Origin: Hirsutella rhossiliensis
Lineage: Eukaryota; Ascomycota; Sordariomycetes; Hypocreales; Ophiocordycipitaceae
Direction of reading: 5' to 3'
Length of the DNA: 64,000 nucleotides
Assembly: GCF_020360975.1 (NCBI RefSeq)
Contig: NW_025408676.1
Coordinates: 1,984,001 to 2,048,000 of the forward strand
The notes beneath the pieces were generated by a model that made no database searches, had not been told where the DNA came from, and worked only from the letters and a program-made list of their open reading frames with translations. Position 1 is the first letter of the stretch. Each line of letters begins with the position of its first letter. Positions 21,363-30,999 of the stretch are shown here, piece by piece. A program made the position numbers and the translations under genes.

Positions 21363-21522
21363 ATGACCACCTTGCAAACGATTATATTTAGAACCTCTAG
21401 GAATACCGTAACGCGATTGTTCTCCCCCAAACCTGCACACATCCATATCGCAGCCATGTCTACCATTTCGCAGGCGGTAGCCAAGGACCACCGCGAGCTT
21501 GAACAGTACTACAACAAGGTGA
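21363..21522 (+). pseudogene. Hemerythrin (HHE) domain protein, N-terminal fragment cut by a transposon
   Basis: The ATG at 21363 opens a frame with a short possibly mitochondrial-type leader (TTLQTIIFRTSRNTVTRLF). This is followed by MSTISQAVAKDHRELEQYYN, the start of a fungal hemerythrin/HHE cation-binding domain, with its first metal-ligand His in KDHREL. After YYNKVINN the similarity stops and the sequence becomes the 3' end of a minus-strand transposase (21523 onward). The rest of the four-helix bundle is absent nearby, so the gene is truncated. Hemerythrin-like proteins bind a di-iron centre and sense or carry O2. Confidence 0.75.
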
Positions 21523-23093
21523 TCAACAACCGGCCGCCAAAGCTTCGGCGAGACACATGAAGCGTCTATTTGGGTTAGGGATGGCCCTTCTCTTTCTTCC
21601 TCTCTTCAGCCTGTCCACTTCCTCCTCCAGCCTAGCAATTTTACCACCATGTTCTGCTAGTGTCTGTTCTTGAGTTTCCCAGCCTTTAGCTATCTTGGCA
21701 TATCGCCTCTGAGTCGTAGGTGTTCTGTTCTTGCCAAGATCACGAATATGGCGGCTGGATTTCGGGGTGTCGTCAGAGTCCAAAAACGGCCTATATTCCG
21801 GGGATGCCGTAACTTTATCTTCTTGGATCTCAGGATGCCCCGACGCCTTGGAACGCGAGATTGGCCAATTTCCAGTGGTTCTCCAACCGGACAAGATGTT
21901 TCTTGTTGTCATTCCCGTTTGACGTGCTGTGGCATACGCACGTATAAAGTTGACCTTGTCAACAGGCGTGGAATCCGTCAAAGAAGCCAGTCTGTCAAGT
22001 TCCTTCCGGTAGGCTGTCTTTATAGCATTGAAAACACCGTTGTCTAATGGCTGGATGCCATGAGAACAGTGAGATGGGAGATAACAACAGTAGACATTGT
22101 TCAGAAAGCACGTAGCCATCCACTCATTCTATCGTCAAATCAGCAGGGCCTCATTACCGTAAAAACAAAGGACGAACCGTTGCATGACTCCCATGTCCAT
22201 CCAGAATGATAAGGCTGGCCTCAGAGTCGTCCTCAGGTCGCGTCTGAGGCAAATAGACTTCCTCAAGCCATTCAACGGCAATGTGATTGTCCGTCCATCC
22301 ATTTGGTGAAGTTATGTAGTGCCAGTCCGCAAATCTTCGAAACTCCTCTTTAAACCACTGTTTCTGGAGGTCTTTACCCTTAAATATGATGTCTGGAGTC
22401 AAGGCGCGCCCGTCGGCGGTGATGGCCTCTATAAAAGTGGTCCAACTTCGGGACTGGGGTCCCTTGAGAAGAGTCTTCCGTTTGGGGTCCGAACTTCCAA
22501 CCACCAGACTGTCTAGACCTAGCAAAGAGATCGAATTATCTTATATCACCTATGGAGAGTTGATTGCATACCAAAGCCCGACATAATCCCCCCTTCATCA
22601 ACATTCACCGTGTTCTCTGGCTTGATCCACCCGTACTCTTTCTCCCTGATGTCAAAGTACCAGTGCACGGCTTTGGGAGTAAATGAGTCGAATCTGTTGG
22701 CTTCCTGACACCTACCGACCTTGCCTCTAAGTTCCGGATGGCGTTGAATGAACTTTTCTACCCAAAGACGTCCCAATCTTGAGTCGCAGCCTTGCTGTTT
22801 CAGAACGGCAACAACGCAGGCGCGGATTTGACTCTGGGACGGACCGTAACCCAGAGATTCTTGGCGAAGAGTCCAGGCAACCAAGTTGGCCTCCTGGTCT
22901 CTGGATAAGTGTTTTTCAGGCTGTTCCTGGTCAGTTAATGCCGACCGACCTCGCATTCTGCTGGAAGTAGTACTCTGGGGTATCCCCATTTCTGAGAAGC
23001 CTGGCGCTGCGACAGACCGTTATCAGTGACATCGAGGATTGCCTCAGCCATCACGTTCTCTGTATAGATAGAGCGAGGCTTTTTTGGAGCCAT
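21523..23093 (-). mobile_element. pogo/Tigger-like DDE transposase with two introns (one frameshift)
   Basis: Read on the minus strand: the ATG at 23093 gives MAPKKPRSIYTENVMAEAIL, then DNGLSQRQASQKWGYP (psq-type helix-turn-helix). After a one-base shift near 22985 comes a CENP-B HTH (RLGRLWVEKFIQRHPELRG) and the first Asp in NVDEGGIMSGFG. Intron 22519-22571 (GTATGC..GCTAG, 53 bp) follows. Exon 2 holds ITADGRALTPDIIFKGK and the second Asp in LIILDGHGSHAT. Intron 22129-22177 (GTTCGT..GATAG, 49 bp) follows. Exon 3 holds the third Asp in GIQPLDNGVFNAIKTAYRKE, a coiled coil (HGGKIARLEEEVDRLK) and a basic tail RGRKRRAIPNPNRRFM. All three catalytic Asp are present and the only clear lesion is the 5' frameshift. 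No TIRs were identified. It interrupts a hemerythrin gene. Confidence 0.85.
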
Positions 23094-24245
23094 TTGTGAC
23101 AGGTGGTGGAGGATGAGCAAGAGTGGAAAGCAAAGGAGACAGGAGGAGATTAGGGGTCGAAATTGCCATTTTGCGATGCCAGGGTGTAACGGACCATGAC
23201 ACCTGTGGTGACCAGATGACCTCATAAAATGTAAGTTCGGTCATTTTTATACCTGCTACAGGTGACTGCTCGGTACAAGCTTTAAAATTGAGTAGATTCT
23301 GTATAAGTGAAGTTGGTCCAATTTGTATGGAGCGGCAACATTTTTGCGGAGCAAAAGGGGGGTGAGCAAAAGGGGTGGTAAGGATGGTAACGACGACACT
23401 AAATTGTGGGTAGTAAAACCGTCATTGGACGGAAAAAGAAGGGCCAAGTTTGCGCTGGCCGGTCTATAGAGCTTGGCCACGTCGTGCGCTCAACCTCTGC
23501 CCGTATTGGCTTTCCAACGCCTCTTCTGGACTTGCACCCACACTACACCCTCACTGATCTGCTCCAAGAACCGGACGATGCAGCAGCGCGAGGGTCGCCC
23601 CGTAAAATTGGCCAGTTGTCCACACCCCCGTCCCCATGCCGCAGTGGCATGTCCACAATGCCTCTTCTTTGTTCAGTGAAACATGAATACATTCGAATGC
23701 CGTCAAGCATGCGTTGCACGGACGCCCTGGGGTGTGCCGGTCCCCACGATAAGCGCACCCTACATCGGCAGCTTGCTGCCTTCACCCATCACTTCCGAAG
23801 GGGGAGCCCGGGGGCCGGGGGTCGGTTGGTGGAATGGATTTTTGGGGGCTTGGTGGATGAGTCAGTGGTGATTGTCGACTTCTTGCCTTCGGGTCACAAT
23901 TTCCAGGAAACACCCCCAACTAGACAATTGGATGCAAGCTGCAGGGTCGGCGCCACTGTAGTGGTCAGTATTGGCCTTGCGAAGCGTTACCTACTCAATG
24001 TGCTCCCACGGCGACCTGTTGCCGCGGCCCCTTCTGGAATTGCACCTACTGGATCCGCCAAAGACTATCAAGCGAAGAAGCACCACATACGAGGTCCGCG
24101 GGCTGGGAACCGGACAACACAGGATAAGCGTAACGACGTCACTTGTGGGGAGGTTATTCCGGGGACTGCGTGAATAAACTGTGTAATAGGAGTCAACTTG
24201 TTAGACGCTGATTTCCTCTGTGTGGCAACTGTCGTTGGGGAGATG
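23094..24245. other. Intergenic region with one unconvincing long ORF
   Basis: Contains an open frame at 23406-24173 (+) without an ATG at its 5' end and without recognisable motifs; composition looks like chance coding. Nothing else is supported. One end should hold the 5' terminus of the transposon above, but no inverted repeat was recognised. Confidence 0.35.
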
Positions 24246-24731
24246 TCACACAGGGGGTATCAGCCCTATAAAGATCGTTGCTCCCTGCCTACTGCCTAGC
24301 AGGCAGTAGACACTAGGCGAGTTGCTGGCCTGTGGCGCTTCCGTAGCCCAAATCACTGAGGGCAACGAGGACACCCATGTAAGTCCGATCGTGGTCCCGC
24401 GTTTCCAACAGTCCCAATTGTAGCCATCGCTACCCACGACAGCCATTCCCACGGGACCGGAGATAGCCGCAGCAGCAATACCGGAAGCAGAGGCGCTTTC
24501 GGCGATAGTTCCCGCTGTCAAGGAGGATGTGACTCCAGTCGTTACGGCAGTTTAGGTGACAGCTGCTGTGCCTCCAACAACAACCCCAGCTCCCACTATG
24601 GTGCCTTCGGCAACGGCTCCGAGGGTACCATCTGTTCCTGCTGCAGTACCCATGAGTTGAAGGGCATGCGGAGTGACCACGGCCATACCGATTAGGCCAA
24701 GAGAAGAGGCTCCTGCAACAATGAGGACCAT
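24246..24731 (-). pseudogene. Small Gly/Ala-rich, glycine-zipper-like protein with one in-frame stop
   Basis: The minus-strand ATG at 24731 starts MVLIVAGASSLGLIGMAVVT, followed by Gly/Ala/Val-rich sequence (VGAGVVVGGTAAV). A TAA stop lies at 24552-24554, then the same frame continues as SLTAGTIAESASASGIAAAA, PVGMAVVGSD and YNWDCWKRG to the stop at 24246. The GPxG(W/M)xxxG and xxxDCWK end resembles a small fungal membrane-active or glycine-zipper family that I cannot name with certainty. The stop makes a full product unlikely unless read through or spliced. It lies directly downstream, on the same strand, of an NLR relic; fungal NLR loci often include small partner genes. Confidence 0.5.
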
Positions 24732-24924
24732 CGTTTCGTGGGTAAGAACTGTCTGATCACCGATGAAGAATATCGGGGTTGACTTTGCACTGTAATTATG
24801 GCGTTGCAGCTATAACATTACCAAACCTTGCACTGTCAAAGTGACGTTATATAGTGACATTGGCAGCGTATAGGAAGGTCAAAGGGGCTTCACAATTGGA
24901 TAAAACGTTGATCCATACATCTGT

Positions 24925-25740
24925 CTAGCTATAGGATATCCATGCTGCATTTATAGGTATTTGTGTCCACGGCCAGTATTCCGTTAAATCCCCGGTGGCC
25001 TTAAGCAGGTCATAGAACATATGTCTGTTGTCGCGGCAGGACCAGAGAAACAATAGCTTTGCCGCGACGCCGTCTCGCTTTTCGATGGAGCGAAAGGTTG
25101 CTCGCATCGAGATGGTCCAGGGAGTAGCCCCCGACTCTTGAGGGTATCGGGGGTCTTGAGGATACTAAAGAGGCAGCCAGCCGTCGAGCAAGCCGCCCTC
25201 GGCCATGAAGAAGCAACCCCGCTGTTGGTAGCAGCGTACAAAGACGGCTGCATCGCACCCAGTCACTTGGAGGAAGTGGCCCGCTTGCGCAAGAACCACG
25301 GTTAGCCCATCCACGAGGTCAAGGAGCTTGGCTAAGGCCACTGATTCTCTGCCGGGGCGTCGTTGTCCGTGCCACTTATCCAACATAGCTTTACTCAGGG
25401 ACCCGTCAACCCGCTGCACTCGCGGCACGTTGCCCAGCTGCACCAGGCTTGACAGCTGGGTAGTGATGAGCATCGAGTCTCGGCTGTGAGGCAGGTTCGT
25501 GCAAAGTTTTGGAATCATGGCACTGACCTGTCCCTCCCAGACCTGACCGAGATTATCCAGGACCAGTAGCCACCTGCTCTGGTCGGGTCGGCCGAAAAAC
25601 CTAGAGATAAGGCGCACCCTCCGCTGCAGGGCAATCCCCAGCCCTGGTGGAGGGCCATGGTGGCAAGAGCTGGCGGGCCCGTCCGGTGCGAGTGACAATT
25701 CTATGGATATCGTCAGGGAGGGCAGTGGCGACAGAGAGAT
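24925..25740 (-). pseudogene. NB-ARC (NLR-type) ATPase relic
   Basis: The minus strand shows pieces of a fungal NB-ARC protein in two or more frames. Walker B-like RWLLVLDNLGQVW is followed by SMLITTQLSSLVQLGN (RNBS-B position), then LAKLLDLVDGLTVVLAQAGH (the GLPLALAQAG position, degraded). After a frame change comes ATFRSIEKRDGVAAKLLFLW and RDNRHMFYDLLKATGD, which follow the NB-ARC domain in this family. The P-loop (Walker A) and any N-terminal effector or C-terminal repeats are absent. Fungal NLRs act in allorecognition and programmed cell death. This copy is dead. Confidence 0.75.
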
Positions 25741-25753
25741 TTGGAGCATAGAC

Positions 25754-26035
25754 TCACGGTTGGTAGCTGTGATCGCGGACTATAAGCGCGGGGACGGTGT
25801 ATTCTGTGATGTTATCATCGTCCGACTCCAAGCCATCACGTCGCTCGATTTCCCACGTCAGGGCAAAGGGATGAACACGGCCGACCATGAAGAACCATTG
25901 CTCGGTCCATTCCGAGGAGATTATCTGTTGGTTGTATATGGAAATATTAAGGCTGAAGAAGATGCAGGTCGATGGATTGCCAGTATCTGACCGGATTGCT
26001 GCATACTCCGGAGTCGACAGCCATGAGGGCGTGGG
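25754..26035 (-). pseudogene. Helitron-linked unknown gene family, copy A (partial first exon)
   Basis: The minus strand encodes PSWLSTPEYAAIRSDTG, then FFSLNISIYNQQIISSEWTE, QWFFMVGRVHPFALTWEIER and PALIVRDHSYQP. The same module is found in copies B, C and D. It stops at the same Gln-Pro codon where those copies have an intron donor, and here too the next bases are GTGAGT. The second exon is not present; the sequence runs straight into the NB-ARC relic. The N-terminal part of module 1 is also missing and replaced by low-complexity sequence (FESRSQKFNSFDSSF). Confidence 0.75.
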
Positions 26036-26453
26036 TAGGGGTGATATACGAAGGTGAATTTTTTGAAGATTTTGAATGAAGGATGAATCAAATGAATTGA
26101 ATTTTTGGGATCTCGATTCAAAATCTTCAAGCTCCAATTTTCGCGATTCAAGTTGGGTTTGGGCCAATTCAGGCCATTCATGAATGGTTTGAAGGGATCC
26201 CCTAAATGAAGTGAATTTGGTGTGTACCTAAGCGATTGCAAAGATACCTCAAAAACGCCAAGAAGTAGTATGAGAAGTCTCTCGATAATCCGGAATACCA
26301 CAAAAATTAACTTACATGAATACTGATCCGCCTGTCCTAGGCAAATCGACTGAAAATAAGCACTTTCATCAAATGGCTCTGCCGAATCCTCAAAATACGT
26401 CGGTACAACGCGTTCGAATCCGCCATTGTACACGGCTACACACTCGTAGAGCC

Positions 26454-27166
26454 TCAATCCTCCGAAGCCTCCATTGTATCTTGACAGGGGGTTGATATCG
26501 CAGACTTATCGGCTTGGGAGGCAAGAGGTTTGGGGGTAGGAGGTTCGGTGGGAGCCTCGGTGGGAACTTCCGCCGGAGCAGGGGGTTGAGGAGGGTTCTC
26601 GCCTGCAAGCAGATTGGCATTATACACAAACAATGAGGGTATATTCGTACCATCTACCAGCTTGCCCGGAATGTGGTCTGGTCTCCAAATAATACTACTG
26701 GCGAAGGGCAGGATGTCATACTCCATGGCCGCCTTGATCAACGCCTGATCGATCTTATCTTCCTGAGTATAAGCACTCCGTAAAATGTCGGAAAACGCGG
26801 TTGTTAGTTATATGTGTCAATTGCAGCGCACCTGTCGGAGCGCGCGTTCCACTTTTGCCTGCGTGGCGCAATGGTCTTCGCGACTACCGGTACTGTCCAA
26901 TGGCGGCTCTGGTGTATCGGCGTCGGGCATGTCATCATCTGACTCACAGTCAGGATGGCCCGGGGGCGCGCAGATAATTGTATCTTCGCCAGTCGGAGGA
27001 CGAGACGAAGGAGCCGGGGTTGTGCTAGGATCAGGGCGCGCGCGGGATTCTGGGGGTTGAATTGAGGAGGTTCGATGCGGGCATAATTCTGCGTTGGCAA
27101 TTTACGCCGGGTCCTAGGAGCAAAGAAATTCGCTGCGGCAGATGTTTTTGATTCAGCAGGGGCCAT
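26454..27166 (-). CDS. Unrecognised split gene with probable intron (possibly broken)
   Basis: The ATG at 27166 starts MAPAESKTSAAANFFAPRTR. Further on, another frame carries acidic/Pro-rich sequence (TGEDTIICAPPGHPDCESDD). A good intron (26763-26831; GTGCGC donor, AACTAAC branch, ACTCAG acceptor, 69 bp) joins VERALRQ to EDKIDQALIKAAMEYDILPF. This is followed by WRPDHIPGKLVDGTNIPSLF, a Pro-rich stretch (PAPAEVPTEAPTEPPTPKP) and a stop at 26454. The intron and the protein-like second exon argue for a real gene, but the 5' part needs a frameshift. No family recognised. It lies upstream of copy A on the same strand; a further protein-like frame (VVPTYFEDSAEPFDESAYF) lies between them. Confidence 0.35.
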
Positions 27167-27178
27167 ACTATGTATCAT

Positions 27179-27685
27179 GTTATAATTAGCTATCTACTCG
27201 TAAAGTCGTTAAATAAGGAGGGGTAGGTTGGAGAGTAATGAAGTTTTACCTAGTCTTGGCTGAAGGGGGCGAGAATGGACGCGACACAGGTGGTCGGAAC
27301 GACACCAAATACACCGCAATAGAGTATGAAGGAGTCGAGGTTGAACGGGTAGGATCGGTCGTCGGGCAGGGCGTTGATTCGGGGGCCGACCCGAAGCCGC
27401 TGTCGGAAATATCGAAGCGGGAATTAGGCGAGGTCGTGGTAAAATAATGTCGTGGCAGTTGTCGCGAAGACCGTTGCGCCATGCAGGCAAAAGGGTGGGA
27501 TGGGCTGACGACCGTGTCTTTCGGACAGCAGTAGAATTAACAGGTGGTCAATTGGGCGCGAATAACGCGTCTAAACGCGGTTAGTTGGCACAATATATCC
27601 TTATCATGCGGACGTTTCCGGTACTTTCTGATCGTGCTAATCTGTGTGGACAATCAAGTAGCAGTCATATTGGGCTCGAGGAGTA
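27179..27685. other. Intergenic region left of a DNA transposon
   Basis: No supported gene; short ORFs on both strands lack motifs. Confidence 0.35.
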
Positions 27686-27786
27686 CCCGTTGATCTTGGT
27701 GTGGGGCCACAGCAGCCCAACTAAGTGTCTTCGCCACTTAGTTGGCCCAAAAAATCCGGCACAGCCCAAAAAATCCGGCACAGCAG
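27686..27786 (+). repeat. Left terminal inverted repeat
   Basis: Identical, inverted, to 30378-30478. Contains a palindrome around CTAAGTGTCTTCGCCACTTAG and a directly repeated 19-mer. Confidence 0.92.
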
Positions 27787-27876
27787 CCCACCTCCAAAAC
27801 GTCAACCCTATGCATCTCAACCGCGTTTTCTCGCGCAACTTGACTTTATTTACGTATCTTTTTGCCGGAATACATT

Positions 27877-30106
27877 ATGACAGATAACATGGCTACCCTG
27901 GAGGCAGCAAAGCCGTTCTGGCGTCTCGTCGCGACCCCAGAGCCGATGTTCGTCGCTCAACAACACCAAAAAGAACGCCTCTTTCCGTGCGAGATGCGGC
28001 CATCCGTTACAATGTGAAGAGCTCATCCGTACAGAGAGCCATTAATTTCATAAGAAACCCCTTTCCCGTGCTCCAGGGCGTCCATTGGCGCTGACGGAGG
28101 ACGAAGACGACGCCCTGGTTGCGTATGTACAGTGGATGGAACGCACCGGCATGCCCGCCACGAGAGAGCAACTTGAAGCTGTTGCAAATGCAATAAGAAT
28201 GCGTCGAGATCCCAATGCCCGCCCGGTCTCGTCAAGTTGGCTTGACAATTGGCGTGGAAGTCATCCTGCGATCGCGAAGACGTATCTCAAAGCAGTTGAA
28301 CGAGCCCGGAAGTCCTTTGAAGCCCACGGGGTAGAAGAAGTCGAATTTTTCTACTCAAAGCTTCGAGAAATCATCACCAGCTACCGTATTGGCAGTTCAG
28401 AGATCTGGAATGAAGACGAGGCCGGAATACGCATTGGGTGCCTGCGAGAACGCATCCAAGTTCTCATCACGCGCACCACTAGAGTCAAGAGCACCCGGCC
28501 CCGAGTTTTAGACCCAGCAAACCGAGAATCCTGCACGGTAATTGCCTCAGTTAACGCAGTGGGGGACTCTCTTCCACCCTGGCTTGTTTTCCAACATTAC
28601 CCTACCACCAACTGGGCCGGCATCGACATCATGACAGGCGTACGGTTTGCCCAGTCGCCAACTGGCTTTTCCAACGCAGAGATACACCTTGAGTGGGCAA
28701 GGCATTTCAACTGCTGGTCTTGGGCATCGTCAGCGCAAGCAAAACAGTCAGGAAATTCGCTGGAAGAGTGGTTCGGCTGTGACGAGCATCTTCGGCGCCC
28801 CAACATGGGGATGAGTCGCGTGGAGGCGCCGCCAAACCAACGGCCTGACGACGAGAAGATCTACCGATTGCTTGTTGTGGATGGCTTTACAGGGCATACC
28901 ACCCTTGACTTTGCTGAGTATTGTATCAAGTTTGATATCATCATTGCTATTTTCCTCCACATTCCACCCACCTCATGCAGCCGCTTGATGTTGGGGTATT
29001 CCAGCCACTAAAGTCAGCACATCAGAAAGCGCTTCGAAGTCGCTCGCAGAAGGCAACATATCATTTTCGCGGGTCAACTTCCTCACAGCTTTTCAGGACG
29101 TATATGAGGCTGGCTTCACGCGGCATAACATTATGGCGGCATTTGAAAAAACAGGCCTCTTTCCTGTCGACCCAGCGCCGGTGATCACCAAGATCCTCCA
29201 CGAGCAGCTACGACAACAGCAGCCGATCAATCCTGCATACGCCTCGCTCCTACCCTCGGAGACGCGTTTCCAAGTCGCCGCGGATGCCCTCAATGATATC
29301 CGGCAACGGTATGGGCCCCTCATGAGCTCGCCATCACGAGAAAACTTGCGGGTTCTTGCGAAAGTGAACACCGAGTCTATCGCGATGGCGTCACATTCCC
29401 AGGGCATAGTCAGCGATAAGAATAGCCGAACCCAGGCGTATGCGAATCGAATGAAGAGAGGCAAGATTGTCAGGCCGCGCGGAGAGTTTATCACGAGCTC
29501 CAGCATGGCCGACATCACCCGGGAGTATGAGGAGCTCCAGGCAAAGCAAACCCGGCTTCAAACGCGCCAGGAGATAAGGATGCATCTTAAACGAGTTCGT
29601 GGAGAGATGCAGAAGATCCGAGAAGACTATAAAGTCGGGAAGAAGCAGTTAGTCAATGGCAGAGTCAAGACATTGAACTTTAAGCCCTGGCTAGAGTTTA
29701 CGGGACGAGACGTTGAGTTCTACACTCTGGAGCAAAGTTGCGATACCCTCATGCGGGAGCTCAAAGAGCCATCCAAGGAATCCTTTTCTATGATACCACG
29801 AAGAGAAATAACTCCGCCAGAGATGTCAGGGCGCGCGCAGCGACCCGACCTCGCCCACTTACAGATATGTCGTCGTTGCCCGGCAGTGACGATACCGTCT
29901 ATTTCACAGGCCTCGATCTTGACAAACATAGTGAGGATGGCGCCGACGATGAAGACGAGGACAATTTACTCGACACGCAAGAGAATATACCCTCATCGCC
30001 GCCGTTAGCAGCGGTTGAAGCGGTAGTCGATACACCATGCCCTCGACCGCGCACCCGATCGTCCAACAAGATACAGCAGACGCTCCAGGAACACAGGTAT
30101 GGATAA
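27877..30106 (+). pseudogene. pogo-like DDE transposase of the TIR element (frameshifts)
   Basis: An N-terminal psq-type HTH is readable near 27970-28050 (SVRDAAIRYNVKSSSVQRAI). After a shift, 28085-28960 gives ALTEDEDDALVAYVQWMERT, a Tc5/CENP-B HTH (SSSWLDNWRGSHPAIAKTYL) and the first Asp in EIWNEDEAGIRIG. The second Asp is in LLVVDGFTGHTTLDF, where the usual GHGSH is altered. After a one-base shift near 28960 comes the third in HLMQPLDVGVFQPLK. Another shift near 29070 leads to NIMAAFEKTGLFPVDP and a long coiled-coil C-terminus (REYEELQAKQTRLQTRQEI). A last shift near 29810 gives an acidic tail (DGADDEDEDNLLDTQE) to 30106. The copy is non-autonomous. Confidence 0.85.
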
Positions 30107-30377
30107 AATAGCTCTCAGAGACGCACAACAGGCGAAATTACTACATAATACGTCTATTTGGACTCACAAACGCGGTCTTCCTATCTCTTCGACTGGAAGG
30201 CGGCAGCTCCTAAATAGGCCCAAAGACGTGATTTTTTCACTTTTCGTTGTTACTTGCGTCTTTAGGTGATCCGCAGCTATTGATCACATGTATATTTTAG
30301 CTATTTGAAGTCGCATTGACGGCACCATGAAGCGAAGCGTAGAATTTCCCTTGATTTTGCACCCCAAATTGAGGACC

Positions 30378-30478
30378 CTGCTGTGCCGGATTTTTTGGGC
30401 TGTGCCGGATTTTTTGGGCCAACTAAGTGGCGAAGACACTTAGTTGGGCTGCTGTGGCCCCACACCAAGATCAACGGG
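30378..30478 (-). repeat. Right terminal inverted repeat
   Basis: Exact inverse of the left TIR, ending GATCAACGGG before the TA duplication. Confidence 0.92.
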
Positions 30479-30480
30479 TA

Positions 30481-30999
30481 GATAAGTTCCTAACAGGCTC
30501 CAAATCGCGAGATGACGCAAATTGTGTCACTTCAAATTGTTCGCGCAGTATTGAGATGTTGAGGGATCTGAACGCGTTTTCCGAATCAGCTAGCTGGGGG
30601 CTGTTTAATGGTATAAGTATTGTATTATATAAAATACTTCGAACACCCGTTAAGTTGCCAAGGCAAGGGGCTCAACGGCTGAATATCCAGCCCGAAGGGT
30701 AAATATCGTATACCTGCAATTCACTTTCCTAGGGGGAGACCCCCTAGAACCCCCCATTCGCCTGCCGCGGGCAACCAGCTGTTTAAATCGCTCCAAACCT
30801 GCACTAAGGGAATTGATAGTTAGGAGTCTCTGCTGCTTCCTAACAGGCCCAACCTAACTGTAAACTATATACTATATATCGAACCTCCCTTTTCCCTGCA
30901 GCCGAGAGGAAGATGTCGTTTAGTCAAGGTAGCGTGGTGTATATGGTGCGTCGGTCAGCTGTTGACCCTGACGCCGTTGTTGGTCAGCGAGGCGCATCT
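30481..30999. other. Spacer holding a strong hairpin, possible 3' end of Helitron H1
   Basis: No gene. A perfect 8-bp stem CTAGGGGG/CCCCCTAG with an AGA loop lies at 30729-30747. It is about 250 bp beyond the stop of the minus-strand Helitron gene and ends in CTAG on that strand. Helitron 3' ends have a GC-rich hairpin and CTRR, so it is a candidate terminus. The exact end and insertion site could not be settled. Confidence 0.4.

Larger units (their letters stand above)
27686..30478 (+). mobile_element. DNA transposon with 101-bp perfect TIRs and TA target duplications
   Basis: CCCGTTGATC... at 27686-27786 is repeated as an exact inverse at 30378-30478. Both ends are bordered by TA (27684-27685 and 30479-30480), the target duplication of the Tc1/mariner-pogo superfamily. 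Each TIR contains a hairpin built on CCCAACTAAGTG/CACTTAGTTGG and two tandem copies of CCCAAAAAATCCGGCACAG. Total 2793 bp. The body encodes a frameshifted DDE transposase. The perfect ends suggest recent mobility, perhaps helped in trans. Confidence 0.92.

Noticed and set aside
23406..24173. 255-residue + strand ORF
   Set aside because: No ATG at the 5' end, no recognisable motif and uneven composition. Kept only as a note within the spacer.
25754..26167. Treating copy A as a complete gene starting at 26167
   Set aside because: The first 45 residues are low-complexity and unrelated to copies B-D, and the second exon is missing.
30729..30747. Firm assignment of the Helitron H1 3' terminus
   Set aside because: The hairpin and CTAG are suggestive, but the next base is not T and no second copy of the end is in the window.
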